Positions 27,970 to 36,983 are shown, counted from the stretch's first letter. The stretch is DNA of 53,362 nt from Chlorobiota bacterium (GCA_016868665.1 VGGK01000015.1:1-53362), one strand, 5' to 3'. Program-made: numbers and translations. Notes: generated by a model from the sequence alone, not told the origin.

Positions 27970-29610
27970 ATGGAGGCTATGAAACAATATCCGGATCCGT
28001 CCCGAATCAGGGAGGAACTGGTACAGAAATACCCGGCGAAGGTCGCCAAAAAACGAACCAAATCGATCGTCATCAACGACCCTGAATCCATACCTGAAGT
28101 ACAGGCAAACGTCCGAACCGTTCCCGGCATCATCACCCAGCGCGGCTGTTCATACGCAGGCTGCAAAGGCGTTGTGCTCGGACCGACCCGAGACATCGTC
28201 AACATCGTACACGGGCCCATCGGCTGCAGTTTTTACGCATGGCTGACCCGTCGCAACCAGACACGGCCGGAAACCCCGGAACACGAAAACTATATCACCT
28301 ACTGTTTCTCCACCGACATGCAGGAAGAGAACGTGGTATTCGGCGGCGAAAAAAAGCTCAAACAGGCTATTCAGGAAGCATACGATCTGTTCCATCCCAA
28401 ATCCATCGCGATCTTCTCGACCTGTCCCGTCGGCCTGATCGGCGACGACGTGCATGCTGCATCAAAAGAGATGCGCGAAAAACTCGGAGACTGTAACGTC
28501 TTTGGCTTCAGCTGCGAAGGCTACCGCGGCGTCAGCCAGTCCGCAGGCCACCACATCGCCAACAACGGCGTGTTCAAGCACATGGTCGGCCGCAACAACG
28601 AAGTAAAGGAGGGCAAGTTCAAACTGAACCTGCTCGGCGAATACAACATCGGCGGCGACGCCTTCGAGATCGAGCGCATTTTTGAAAAATGCGGCATCAC
28701 CCTCGTTGCCTCCTTCAGCGGAAACTCGACCGTCGGCCAGCTTGAAAACTCGCACACGGCCGATCTCAACGTCATCATGTGCCACCGCTCCATCAACTAC
28801 ATGGGCGAGATGATGGAAACCAAATACGGCATCCCGTGGATGAAGGTGAACTTCGTCGGAGCCGAATCGACCGCCAAATCGCTGCGCAAGATTGCCGAAT
28901 ACTTCGACGATGCCGAACTGAAAGCCAGAGTCGAAGAGGTGATTGCCGAAGAGATGCCGAAAGTAAAGGCAATCATCGACGAAATTCGTCCCCGTACCGA
29001 AGGCAAGACCGCCATGCTCTTCGTCGGCGGCTCGCGCGCCCACCACTACCAGGATCTCTTCACCGAGCTTGGCATGACGACGGTAGCCGCGGGATACGAA
29101 TTCGCTCACCGCGACGACTACGAAGGCCGTCACGTTCTTCCGAACATCAAGATAGATGCCGACAGCAAGAACATCGAAGAACTGAAAGTTACCGCCGATC
29201 CCGAGCTCTATCAGCCGAGAAAAACCGAAGCCGAGCTTGAAGCGCTGAAGGAAAAAGGTCTCGAAATCAACGGCTACGAGGGCATGATGAAACAGATGAT
29301 GAAAAAATCGCTCGTCATCGACGACGTCAGCCACTATGAATCGGAAAAGCTGATCGAGATCTACAAACCCGACATTTTCTGTGCCGGCATCAAGGAAAAA
29401 TATGTGGTCCAGAAAATGGGCGTACCGCTCAAGCAGCTGCACAGCTACGACTACGGCGGACCCTACACAGGTTTTGTCGGCGCAACCAACTTCTACAGGG
29501 ACATCGACCGCATGGTGAACAACCCCGTCTGGAAGCTCATCAAAGCTCCATGGGAAAAAGCAGGAAACGGTAAAGGTACAGAACTCGAAGCCGCTTACGT
29601 GACACAGTAA
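27970..29610 (+). CDS. nifD: NifD: nitrogenase MoFe protein alpha chain
   Basis: The 546-residue protein shows the P-cluster cysteines in GCSYAGCKGVV and IVHGPIGCSFYAW, and later STCPVGLIGDDV. The FeMo-cofactor cysteine lies in the GNSTVGQLENSHTADLN-MCHRS region. It is longer than the classical Azotobacter type. The extra C-terminal segment around EALKEKGLEINGYEGMMKQMM is typical of the Chlorobium/clostridial/methanogen group. It starts 37 bp after nifI2 and is followed by nifK. Confidence 0.97.
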   Translation: MEAMKQYPDPSRIREELVQKYPAKVAKKRTKSIVINDPESIPEVQANVRTVPGIITQRGCSYAGCKGVVLGPTRDIVNIVHGPIGCSFYAWLTRRNQTRPETPEHENYITYCFSTDMQEENVVFGGEKKLKQAIQEAYDLFHPKSIAIFSTCPVGLIGDDVHAASKEMREKLGDCNVFGFSCEGYRGVSQSAGHHIANNGVFKHMVGRNNEVKEGKFKLNLLGEYNIGGDAFEIERIFEKCGITLVASFSGNSTVGQLENSHTADLNVIMCHRSINYMGEMMETKYGIPWMKVNFVGAESTAKSLRKIAEYFDDAELKARVEEVIAEEMPKVKAIIDEIRPRTEGKTAMLFVGGSRAHHYQDLFTELGMTTVAAGYEFAHRDDYEGRHVLPNIKIDADSKNIEELKVTADPELYQPRKTEAELEALKEKGLEINGYEGMMKQMMKKSLVIDDVSHYESEKLIEIYKPDIFCAGIKEKYVVQKMGVPLKQLHSYDYGGPYTGFVGATNFYRDIDRMVNNPVWKLIKAPWEKAGNGKGTELEAAYVTQ

Positions 29611-29635
29611 TCAGGAAACAGGAGACTATTGAACC

Positions 29636-31015
29636 ATGTTATTAAGACACACACCAAAAGAGGTTAAAGAGCGCGAAGGGCTGACGATCAATCCGGCAAA
29701 AACCTGCCAGCCGATCGGAGCCATGTACGCCGCGCTCGGCATTCACGGCTGTCTGCCTCACAGCCACGGCTCCCAGGGCTGCTGCTCCTACCATCGCAGC
29801 ACCCTGACCCGCCACTACAAGGAACCGGTCATGGCTGCCACCAGCTCGTTCACGGAAGGCGCTTCGGTGTTCGGCGGACAGGCCAACCTGCTCCAGTCGA
29901 TCGAAACCATCTTTGCGGTCTACGATCCCGACATCATCGCCGTACACTCCACCTGCCTGTCGGAAACCATCGGCGACGACCTGCAGCAGATCACCAAAAA
30001 AGCCAGCGACGACGGCAAGATTCCCGAAGGCAAATACGTGATCTATGCCAGCACCCCGAGCTTCGTCGGCTCGCACGTAACCGGCTACGCCAACATGCTC
30101 ACCGGCATCGCAGAGCAGTTCGCCCAATCAACCGGAGAAAAGAAAGATCAGATCAACATCATCGCCGGCTGGATGGAACCATCCGACATGCGCGAAATCA
30201 AGCGCCTCTCCAAAGAACTCGGCGTGAAAATCGTGCTGTTCCCTGACACCTCCGACGTACTCGATGCACCGCAGACCGGCAAGCACGTCTTCTACCCGAA
30301 AGGCGGCACCACCGTCGAAGAACTCAAAAGTGCCGGCGACAGCAAATGCTCGCTCGCCCTCGGCTGCATAAGCGCCGAACCTGCGGCAATCGGACTCGAC
30401 AAAAAATGCAGGGTACCGTTCGAAACCGTCGATATGCCCATCGGCCTCAGCGCAACCGACCGCTTCATCATGTCGCTCAGCAAGGCGGCCGGCGTTGAGG
30501 TTCCGGACGAAATCACCGCGGAAAGGGGCAGGCTCATCGACGTCATGACCGACATGGAGCAGTACTTCTACGGTAAAAAAGTAGCACTCTTCGGAGATCC
30601 CGACCAGCTCATTCCGCTCACCGAATTTCTGCTCGACCTCGGCATGAAACCGGTCCATATCGTCAGCGGCACCCCTGGCATGCGTTTCGAAAAACGAATG
30701 AAAGAGATCCTCCAGAGGATTCCCGGGGCAAACTTCAAAAACGGACTCAATGCAGACATGTTCCTGCTTCACCAGTGGATGAAGAACGAGCCTGTCGATC
30801 TGCTTATCGGCAACACCTACGGCAAATACATTGCCCGGGACGAGAACATTCCGTTCATCAGGTTCGGCTTCCCGATCCTCGATCGCATCGGCCACAGCTA
30901 CTTCCCGAACGTCGGATACACCGGTTCGCTCAGACTGATCGAAAAAATCCTCGGCGTCCTGATGGACCGCCAGGATCGCGAAGCTCCCGAAGAGAAGTTC
31001 GAACTGGTTATGTAA
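29636..31015 (+). CDS. nifK: NifK: nitrogenase MoFe protein beta chain
   Basis: The 459-residue protein carries the P-cluster cysteines in TCQPIGAMYAALGIHGCLPHSHGSQGCCSYH and AVHSTCLSETIGDD. It lacks the roughly 50-residue N-terminal extension of Azotobacter-type NifK, as expected for this nitrogenase group, whose NifD instead carries an insertion. It lies 25 bp after nifD. Confidence 0.97.
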   Translation: MLLRHTPKEVKEREGLTINPAKTCQPIGAMYAALGIHGCLPHSHGSQGCCSYHRSTLTRHYKEPVMAATSSFTEGASVFGGQANLLQSIETIFAVYDPDIIAVHSTCLSETIGDDLQQITKKASDDGKIPEGKYVIYASTPSFVGSHVTGYANMLTGIAEQFAQSTGEKKDQINIIAGWMEPSDMREIKRLSKELGVKIVLFPDTSDVLDAPQTGKHVFYPKGGTTVEELKSAGDSKCSLALGCISAEPAAIGLDKKCRVPFETVDMPIGLSATDRFIMSLSKAAGVEVPDEITAERGRLIDVMTDMEQYFYGKKVALFGDPDQLIPLTEFLLDLGMKPVHIVSGTPGMRFEKRMKEILQRIPGANFKNGLNADMFLLHQWMKNEPVDLLIGNTYGKYIARDENIPFIRFGFPILDRIGHSYFPNVGYTGSLRLIEKILGVLMDRQDREAPEEKFELVM

Positions 31016-31052
31016 AAAAGAACTGAAAGGACGTAAAGGTACCAAAAGGAAA

Positions 31053-31073
31053 ACTCCCGGCATTGCCGGGAGT
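31053..31073. other. 9-bp GC hairpin between nifDK and nifEN
   Basis: ACTCCCGGC and GCCGGGAGT pair perfectly around ATT. No T-tract follows, so full termination is unlikely. A position just after nifK fits an mRNA 3'-end stabiliser or processing hairpin that would keep structural-gene message more abundant than assembly-gene message. Confidence 0.75.
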
Positions 31074-31118
31074 GGTTCCTGATATCTGGAATTACTTATT
31101 GAAAAAAGGGTTGGCAGC

Positions 31119-32486
31119 ATGAAGGAAGAAATCGGGATACTCGAAGGAAGACAGCATCAGGTCTTCGAAAAGAAAAGCGGCGAAGAACAGCAGTTCGATA
31201 TCGCATGCGACAAGACAAGTCTGTCCGGTTCGGTCAGCCAGCGCGCATGCGTCTTCTGCGGCTCCCGCGTGGTGCTTTACCCTGTAGCCGACGCCATCCA
31301 CATCGTCCATGGCCCGATCGGCTGCGCCGCCTACACCTGGGACATCCGCGGAGCGGTCTCCTCCGGCCCCGAACTGCACCGGTTGAGTTTCTCGACCGAC
31401 CTTCAGGAAATGGACGTCATCTACGGCGGAGAAAAAAAACTCTACCGATCGCTCATCGAGCTGATCGACCAGTACAAGCCCAATGCCGCATTCATCTACT
31501 CGACCTGCATCATCGGCCTGATCGGCGACGATATCGACGCAGTCTGCAGAAAAGTCGCGCAGGAAAAAGGAATACCGGTCATGCCGGTCCATTCCGAAGG
31601 ATTCAAAGGCACAAAGAAAGACGGCTACAAAGCCGCCTGCTCGGCCCTCATGAAACTGATCGGCACCGGTTCGACCGAGGGAATCAGCAAGTGCAGCATC
31701 AACATCCTCGGCGAGTTCAACCTCGCAGGGGAAGCCTGGATCATCCGGGAATATTATGAAAAAATGGGCATCGAAGTGGTAGCCACCATGACCGGCGACG
31801 GAAGGATCGATGCAATCAGACGCTCGCACGGCGTATCGCTCAACGTGGTACAATGCTCCGGTTCCATGACCAGCCTCGCAAAGGAGATGGAAGAGAAATA
31901 CGGCATCCCGTACATCCGCGTCTCCTACTTCGGCTTCGAAGACATGTCCAAATCGCTCTACGACGTGGCGGCGCTCTTCCCCGAAAGACCGGAAATCATG
32001 GAAAAAGCAAGAGAGATCGTACGCGACGAAATCAGGAAATACTATCCCGAAATGCAGAAATTCAAGGGAGCGCTCTCAGGCAAAAAAGCAGCCATCTACG
32101 TCGGCGGCGCATTCAAGACCTTCTCGCTCATCAAGGCCCTGCGCACCATCGGCATGTCGGTCGTACTCGCCGGATCGCAGACAGGCAACAAGGACGACTA
32201 CCTTCGCCTCAAGGAAATGTGCGACGAAGGCACTGTAATCGTCGACGACTCGAATCCCGTGGAACTTTCCAAGTTTGTGCTTGAAAAAGAGGCCGACCTG
32301 CTCATCGGCGGCGTCAAGGAACGCCCGATCGCCTTCAAACTCGGCGTCGGCTTCTGCGACCACAACCACGAACGGAAAATCCCGCTCGCAGGATTCGTCG
32401 GCATGTACAATTTCGCAAAAGAAGTCTATGAATCGGTGATGAGCCCCGTATGGCAGTTCGCTCCGAGAAAAGGAGGTCTCGCATGA
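31119..32486 (+). CDS. nifE: NifE: FeMo-cofactor scaffold subunit
   Basis: The 455-residue NifD paralogue has cluster cysteines in RACVFCGSRVVLYPVADAIHIVHGPIGCAAYTW and IYSTCIIGLIGDDID. With NifN it forms the scaffold on which NifB-cofactor matures with molybdenum and homocitrate. Its stop overlaps the nifN start (ATGA), giving translational coupling. Confidence 0.95.
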   Translation: MKEEIGILEGRQHQVFEKKSGEEQQFDIACDKTSLSGSVSQRACVFCGSRVVLYPVADAIHIVHGPIGCAAYTWDIRGAVSSGPELHRLSFSTDLQEMDVIYGGEKKLYRSLIELIDQYKPNAAFIYSTCIIGLIGDDIDAVCRKVAQEKGIPVMPVHSEGFKGTKKDGYKAACSALMKLIGTGSTEGISKCSINILGEFNLAGEAWIIREYYEKMGIEVVATMTGDGRIDAIRRSHGVSLNVVQCSGSMTSLAKEMEEKYGIPYIRVSYFGFEDMSKSLYDVAALFPERPEIMEKAREIVRDEIRKYYPEMQKFKGALSGKKAAIYVGGAFKTFSLIKALRTIGMSVVLAGSQTGNKDDYLRLKEMCDEGTVIVDDSNPVELSKFVLEKEADLLIGGVKERPIAFKLGVGFCDHNHERKIPLAGFVGMYNFAKEVYESVMSPVWQFAPRKGGLA

Positions 32487-33865
32487 AAACAGCAACAATA
32501 AACGGCAAAGCCGCCAGTACGGCCAAAACGGCCACGCAGAACGCCTGCAAGCTCTGCAACCCTCTCGGCGCCTGCCTGGCCTTCAGGGGCATAGAAAAAT
32601 GCGTACCCTTCCTGCACGGTTCGCAAGGGTGCGCCACCTACATCCGCCGCTATCTGATCAGCCACTACAAAGAGCCGATCGACATAGCATCGTCGAACTT
32701 CAACGAAGAAACCGCTGTATTCGGCGGCAGCCACAACCTGCAGCTCGGTCTCAAAAACGTCACCCGGCAATACAAACCCGAGGTGATCGGCATCGCAACG
32801 ACCTGTCTGTCGGAAACCATCGGCGACGACGTCCCCATGATCCTCAAAGAGTACAAAGCCGTCATGGGCAATGACGCGCCCCTGCCGGTCATGATCTTCG
32901 CCTCGACACCCAGCTACAGCGGCACCCATATCGACGGCTTTCATGCCGCGGTACGCTCTGCCGTAGCAACGCTCGCCGAAGGAACACCGAAAAAAAATCT
33001 GGTAAACATCTTTCCCGGCATGATATCGCCTGCCGATATCCGCTACCTCAAAGAGATCCTGAACGCATTCGGCGTCCCCTTCGTACTGCTGCCCGACTAC
33101 TCGCAGACACTCGACGGCGGACCCTGGGCCGAATACCACCGGATTCCCCCGGGCGGTACCCCGACCCATGCGATCGCAAACACCGGCGGAGCATCTGCAA
33201 GCATCGAGTTCGGCTCCACGCTCGAAGCCCGGAAATCGGCAGCAGGATACCTCGAAGAAAAGTTCGGCGTACCACGCCGCAGCCTTCCCCTGCCGATCGG
33301 CATCAAGGCAAGCGACCGCTTCTTCGCGGAACTCGAACGGCTGACGGAAAAACCCATGCCCGAAATCCACGAAGACGAACGCCGCCGCCTTGTCGACGCC
33401 TATGCGGACGGCCACAAATACGTCTTCGGCAAACGGGCGATTCTTTACGGAGAGGAAGACCTCGTCATATCGATGGCCGCCTTCCTGCACGAGATCGGCG
33501 TCTTACCGGTGCTCTGCGCCTCAGGGGGGAAAAGCGGGCTCATGAAAAAGCGCCTGCTCGAACTCATACCCGACCTTGAGGAGAGGGGCATAAACGTTCG
33601 CGAAAACGTCGACTTCGTCGATATAGAACACGAGGCCGACGAACTCAGGCCCGACCTCCTCATCGGCAACAGCAAAGGCTTCACCATGTCGAAAAAGCAC
33701 GAACTGCCGCTCATAAGAATCGGCTTTCCAATCCACGACCGATTCGGAGGGCAGCGGCTGCACCATCTCGGCTACCGCGGCACCCAGGAACTCTTCGACC
33801 GGATCGTCAACACCCTCATCGAAGGGCGGCAGAACTCTTCATCAATCGGCTATACCTATATGTAA
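32483..33865 (+). CDS. nifN: NifN: FeMo-cofactor scaffold subunit
   Basis: ATG 32483 sits 6 bp after a near-ideal AGGAGGT site inside the end of nifE and gives 460 residues; an upstream in-frame ATG at 32450 is disfavoured. Cysteine motifs occur in NACKLCNPLGACLAFRGIEKC and FLHGSQGCATYIRRY, with TTCLSETIGDDV. It is a NifK paralogue that pairs with NifE. nifB follows 13 bp later. Confidence 0.95.
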   Translation: MKTATINGKAASTAKTATQNACKLCNPLGACLAFRGIEKCVPFLHGSQGCATYIRRYLISHYKEPIDIASSNFNEETAVFGGSHNLQLGLKNVTRQYKPEVIGIATTCLSETIGDDVPMILKEYKAVMGNDAPLPVMIFASTPSYSGTHIDGFHAAVRSAVATLAEGTPKKNLVNIFPGMISPADIRYLKEILNAFGVPFVLLPDYSQTLDGGPWAEYHRIPPGGTPTHAIANTGGASASIEFGSTLEARKSAAGYLEEKFGVPRRSLPLPIGIKASDRFFAELERLTEKPMPEIHEDERRRLVDAYADGHKYVFGKRAILYGEEDLVISMAAFLHEIGVLPVLCASGGKSGLMKKRLLELIPDLEERGINVRENVDFVDIEHEADELRPDLLIGNSKGFTMSKKHELPLIRIGFPIHDRFGGQRLHHLGYRGTQELFDRIVNTLIEGRQNSSSIGYTYM

Positions 33866-33878
33866 ACGGGAGGAACCA

Positions 33879-35153
33879 ATGACACTCAACATAAACAACC
33901 ACCCATGCTTCAACGATTCGTCGCGCCACACCTTCGGACGGATCCACCTCCCGGTTGCGCCGAAATGCAACATCCAGTGCAACTACTGCAACAGGAAATT
34001 CGACTGCATGAACGAAAACCGTCCCGGCGTCACCAGCAAGGTGCTCTCCCCCCGACAGGCACTCTACTACCTGCAGCACGCCATGGACATCGCGCCGAAC
34101 ATCTCGGTCGTCGGCATAGCCGGACCGGGCGACCCCTTTGCCAACCCTGACGAAACCATGGAAACGTTGCGCCTCGTCAGGGAACACTACCCCGACATGC
34201 TGCTCTGCGTGGCAACCAACGGACTCGACCTGCTGCCCTGGATCGACGAGCTTGCCGAACTGCAGGTCAGCCACGTCACCATTACCATCAACGCCATCGA
34301 TCCTGAAACCGGCGCCGAAATCTATGCATGGGTTCGCCACAAAAAGAAAATGTACCGCGACATCGAAGCCGCGAAACTGCTCATCGGCAACCAGCTCGAA
34401 GCCCTGAAACGACTCAAGGAGGTCGGCGTCACGGCAAAAGTGAACACCATCATCCTCCCCGGCATCAACGACACCCACGTCGTCGATGTCGCCCGCAAGG
34501 TCTCTGAACTTGGCGCAGACATCCTGAACTGCCTGCCCTATTACCAGACCACGGAAACCGTCTTTGAAAACATACCCGAACCATCGCCGGTACTCGTCGC
34601 CGACATCCAGAAAGCCACCGCCGAATTCCTGCCGCAGATGAAACACTGCGCCCGCTGCCGTGCCGACGCTGCAGGCATCATCGGCGAACACAACACTGAA
34701 GAAATGATACAGAAACTCTCCGAAGCAGCAAATATGCCAAAAAACCCTGAAGAGCACCGCCCCTATGTCGCCGTAAGCAGCATGGAAGGCGTACTCATCA
34801 ACCAGCACCTCGGCGAAGCCGACCGCTTTCTCGTCTACGGACTCGACCACGCAACCGGCACCTGCCGGCTGGTCGATTCGCGACCGGCTCCCCTGCCCGG
34901 AGGAGGGCAGCAACGCTGGGAAGCGCTTGCCCGCGCGCTCCACGACTGCCGCACCCTGCTTGTCAACGGCGCAGGCGATTCGCCCACCAAAGTACTCAAC
35001 GCCCACGGCATCGACGTACTCGTCATGGAAGGCATCATCGAAGAAGCCGTCGAAGGCATCTTTACCGGCAAAGACCTCAAACACCTGATGCGAAGCAGCC
35101 AGATCCACGCCTGCGGCACAGGCTGCACCGGCACCGGCGGAGGCTGCGGGTAA
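33879..35153 (+). CDS. nifB: NifB: radical SAM FeMo-cofactor core synthase with NifX-like domain
   Basis: The 424-residue protein has the radical SAM motif CNIQCNYCNRKFDC (about residues 29-42) and ends with a NifX/NafY-like domain (about 300-424) beginning YVAVSSMEGVLINQHLGEAD. NifB fuses two [4Fe-4S] clusters, inserting carbide from SAM, to form NifB-cofactor. The fused C-terminal domain probably holds or hands over the cofactor, which may explain the absence of a separate nifX here. The last residues (HACGTGCTGTGGGCG) are Cys/Gly-rich. Confidence 0.96.
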   Translation: MTLNINNHPCFNDSSRHTFGRIHLPVAPKCNIQCNYCNRKFDCMNENRPGVTSKVLSPRQALYYLQHAMDIAPNISVVGIAGPGDPFANPDETMETLRLVREHYPDMLLCVATNGLDLLPWIDELAELQVSHVTITINAIDPETGAEIYAWVRHKKKMYRDIEAAKLLIGNQLEALKRLKEVGVTAKVNTIILPGINDTHVVDVARKVSELGADILNCLPYYQTTETVFENIPEPSPVLVADIQKATAEFLPQMKHCARCRADAAGIIGEHNTEEMIQKLSEAANMPKNPEEHRPYVAVSSMEGVLINQHLGEADRFLVYGLDHATGTCRLVDSRPAPLPGGGQQRWEALARALHDCRTLLVNGAGDSPTKVLNAHGIDVLVMEGIIEEAVEGIFTGKDLKHLMRSSQIHACGTGCTGTGGGCG

Positions 35154-35158
35154 AATAA

Positions 35159-35200
35159 AGATCAGTCGGATCAGTCCGATCCGACTGATCCGACCGATCT
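35159..35200. repeat. 18-bp stem palindrome with five GATC sites at 9-bp spacing
   Basis: Two 18-base arms pair with one mismatch around CGATCC, starting 6 bp after nifB. GATC occurs five times at exactly 9-bp intervals across 40 bp. No T-tract follows, so its role as a terminator is uncertain. It sits between nifB and the ferredoxin gene. Confidence 0.85.
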
Positions 35201-35226
35201 TGAACAACCAATAAAACACAACCAGC

Positions 35227-35535
35227 ATGGACAAACCGAAACACCACATCTTCGTCTGCGCGAGCTTCCGCGCACAGCGCGCACCCCAGGGTATCTGCCA
35301 CAAAAAAGAAGCCCTCGGCCTCATCCCCTACCTCGAAAGCGAGCTCTCCGACCGCGGCATGTCGGACGTTGCCGTATCAGCCACGGCATGCCTGAACCTC
35401 TGCGAAAAAGGCCCTGTGGTCGTCGTCTATCCCGAAAACTACTGGTACGGCGAAATCGACAGCGAAGACAAGGTTGACGAAATCCTCGACGCGCTCGAAG
35501 AGGGCGAAGCCTGTGAAGACCACCTGATCAACTGA
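35227..35535 (+). CDS. Thioredoxin-like [2Fe-2S] ferredoxin of the nif cluster
   Basis: The 102-residue protein begins DKPKHHIFVCASFRAQRAPQ and contains four candidate cluster cysteines: VCASF, GICHKK, and the pair in CLNLCEKGPVVVVYPENYWYG. This is the pattern of thioredoxin-fold [2Fe-2S] ferredoxins (clostridial 2Fe-2S and Shethna-type). Proteins of this type next to nif genes are thought to donate electrons or protect nitrogenase. A clear terminator follows, so it closes the nif operon. Confidence 0.9.
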   Translation: MDKPKHHIFVCASFRAQRAPQGICHKKEALGLIPYLESELSDRGMSDVAVSATACLNLCEKGPVVVVYPENYWYGEIDSEDKVDEILDALEEGEACEDHLIN

Positions 35536-35550
35536 ACGCCCTGCACAAGA

Positions 35551-35585
35551 AAAAACGCCTCCATTCAAGCAGGCGTTTTTCTTTT
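35551..35585 (+). terminator. Intrinsic terminator of the nif operon
   Basis: AAAAACGCCT and AGGCGTTTTT form a perfect 10-bp stem with a 10-nt loop. It is T-rich on the 3' side (GTTTTTCTTTTC), 15 bp past the ferredoxin stop. The A-rich left arm could also terminate leftward transcripts. Confidence 0.9.
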
Positions 35586-35757
35586 CCTGTCGCACCGGCA
35601 AAATCACGAAACCAGGCCGGTTATTCATGCCCTCATCCCGACTTCCGCATGCTCGCAATCCTGAAAAAAATCGCCCGTAACCGCCACGGAAGCCATTCTT
35701 TCACCTGAAACTCTTATTTTGCGCTGACGGCCCGCTAACAACCTTACCAGAACAGTG

Positions 35758-36570
35758 ATGGCAAAATGCGCCAAACAGCAGATAGGGCTTGAAGGCTCAA
35801 TCTGGTTCCAGAAGGCGGAAAACCGCTTTCTCGGCGGCGACCGCATTCTGCTGCTTGAAAAAATCGACGAGCTCGGATCGATCAACAGCGCGGCAAAAGC
35901 GGTCGGCATCAGCTACAAAACCGCATGGCATCTGGTCAACATGATCAACAACCTTTCCGACAAACCGCTCGTCGATCGCATGACCGGCGGAAAAGGCGGC
36001 GGCGGCACGGTACTCACGCGCGAAGGAAAAAACGTCATCGCACAATTCCGCATCGTACAGGAAGAACACCGTAAATTTCTTGAAAATCTTGAAGTACGGC
36101 TTGGCGAAACACAAAACCTCTACCGATTCCTGAGGAGGATATCCATGAGAATCAGTGCACGGAACGTTTTTTCCGGTACCATCGAAAATATCACCCTCGG
36201 AGCGGTCAATGCCGAAGTCGTGCTTGCACTCCCCAGCGGACCGCGCATCACCTCCGTCATCACCATCGGCGCGGTGCAGAACCTCGGACTCAAAAAGGGC
36301 ATGAACGCCTACGCCATCATCAAATCCAACTCGGTCATCGTCGGCCGCGACCTGCACGACGCCCGAATCAGCGCCCGGAACATCCTCTGCGGCACAATCA
36401 GCAAAATCCTCGAAGGACCGGTCAGCACGGAAATCGACGTGGAAATAGGCGACGGCAACGTCATATCAGCCATTATCACCCACGGAAGTTCCGAAAAACT
36501 CGGACTCAGGGAAGGAGAACACGCCTGCGCGCTCTTCAAAGCCTCGAGCGTCATCCTCGGCGTCAACTGA
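35758..36570 (+). CDS. modE: ModE-type molybdate-responsive regulator
   Basis: ATG 35758 (MAKCAKQQIGLEGSIWFQKA) gives 270 residues. The N-terminal winged helix-turn-helix is ModE-like (ALLEKIDELGSINSAAKAVGISYKTAWHLVNMINN, GGKGGGGTVLTREG). Two molybdopterin-binding TOBE/Mop domains follow (about 125-190 and 200-270; each starts with RISARN-V/I-x-x-GTI). Full-length ModE dimers bind molybdate at the TOBE domains and then bind DNA. It stands between the nif operon and the small-peptide/radical SAM pair. No molybdate transporter genes are in the window. Confidence 0.92.
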   Translation: MAKCAKQQIGLEGSIWFQKAENRFLGGDRILLLEKIDELGSINSAAKAVGISYKTAWHLVNMINNLSDKPLVDRMTGGKGGGGTVLTREGKNVIAQFRIVQEEHRKFLENLEVRLGETQNLYRFLRRISMRISARNVFSGTIENITLGAVNAEVVLALPSGPRITSVITIGAVQNLGLKKGMNAYAIIKSNSVIVGRDLHDARISARNILCGTISKILEGPVSTEIDVEIGDGNVISAIITHGSSEKLGLREGEHACALFKASSVILGVN

Positions 36571-36582
36571 AAACAACAGTGA

Positions 36583-36598
36583 TTTTCTGTACAGAAAA
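36583..36598. promoter_or_regulatory. 16-bp perfect palindrome downstream of modE
   Basis: TTTTCTGTACAGAAAA is a perfect dyad 13 bp after the modE stop and about 160 bp before the small-peptide gene. It has the size of a dimeric regulator operator. The binding protein is unknown. Confidence 0.6.
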
Positions 36599-36623
36599 AC
36601 TTTTAATTAACATACGTTATTAC

Positions 36624-36646
36624 TTTATTACATATAGACTATATAA
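36624..36646 (+). promoter_or_regulatory. AT-rich element shared with the dsrC leader
   Basis: TTTATTAC-N8-TATATAA occurs here, 115 bp before the small-peptide start, and within it ATATAG-A-CTATAT forms a dyad. The same 8+7 pattern with the same spacing occurs twice upstream of dsrC on the other strand. It may be a common promoter type or a regulator site. Confidence 0.55.
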
Positions 36647-36760
36647 GCGTTATACACGACTCAATAGCACATAACCCCGCCCCAGCGGAACAAAGCAGTT
36701 CAATCATTACAAACAGTTGGTTCCATTTTTCTATTAATGAAAAAAAACGAGGAGTCCATC

Positions 36761-36970
36761 ATGGCAAAACTCACCGAAAAGCCGGTTATCGCAGCAATGA
36801 CGGCAGCGGAAAAAATCCGCCCGTTTCCGATCAACTGGGATCCGGTTCCCGACTGGGTCCGTCTGGACGATAAAAAACTTGCAGAGTTCGGAAGGCTCCA
36901 GATTCAGTCGAAACTCAAGGAACTCGAAATTGAAAAAGCCAAACTCGAACAACTTGCAAAACTGATGTGA
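36761..36970 (+). CDS. Small protein (69 aa), candidate peptide substrate of the adjacent radical SAM enzyme
   Basis: ATG 36761 is preceded at 6 bp by GAGGAG and gives 69 residues starting MAKLTEKPVIAAMTAAEKI; an upstream ATG at 36737 in the same frame has no ribosome site. The middle is Pro/Trp-rich (RPFPINWDPVPDWVRLDD). The last 30 or so residues form a charged heptad-like helix ending EQLAKLM. There are no cysteines, no signal peptide and no recognised family. The stop lies just before a strong hairpin and then a B12/radical SAM gene. Size, position and spacing resemble a ribosomal precursor peptide or a small partner protein of that enzyme; this is inference. Confidence 0.75.
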   Translation: MAKLTEKPVIAAMTAAEKIRPFPINWDPVPDWVRLDDKKLAEFGRLQIQSKLKELEIEKAKLEQLAKLM

Positions 36971-36983
36971 CTGATCGCTCCGG

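Noticed and set aside
33816-35324. 502-codon open frame on the minus strand
   Set aside because: It is the antisense shadow of nifB, with runs of Ala/Gly/Phe/Val typical of such shadows.
36737-36760. Earlier ATG for the small protein
   Set aside because: GAGGAG lies inside this stretch at the right distance for ATG 36761, and no ribosome site precedes 36737.
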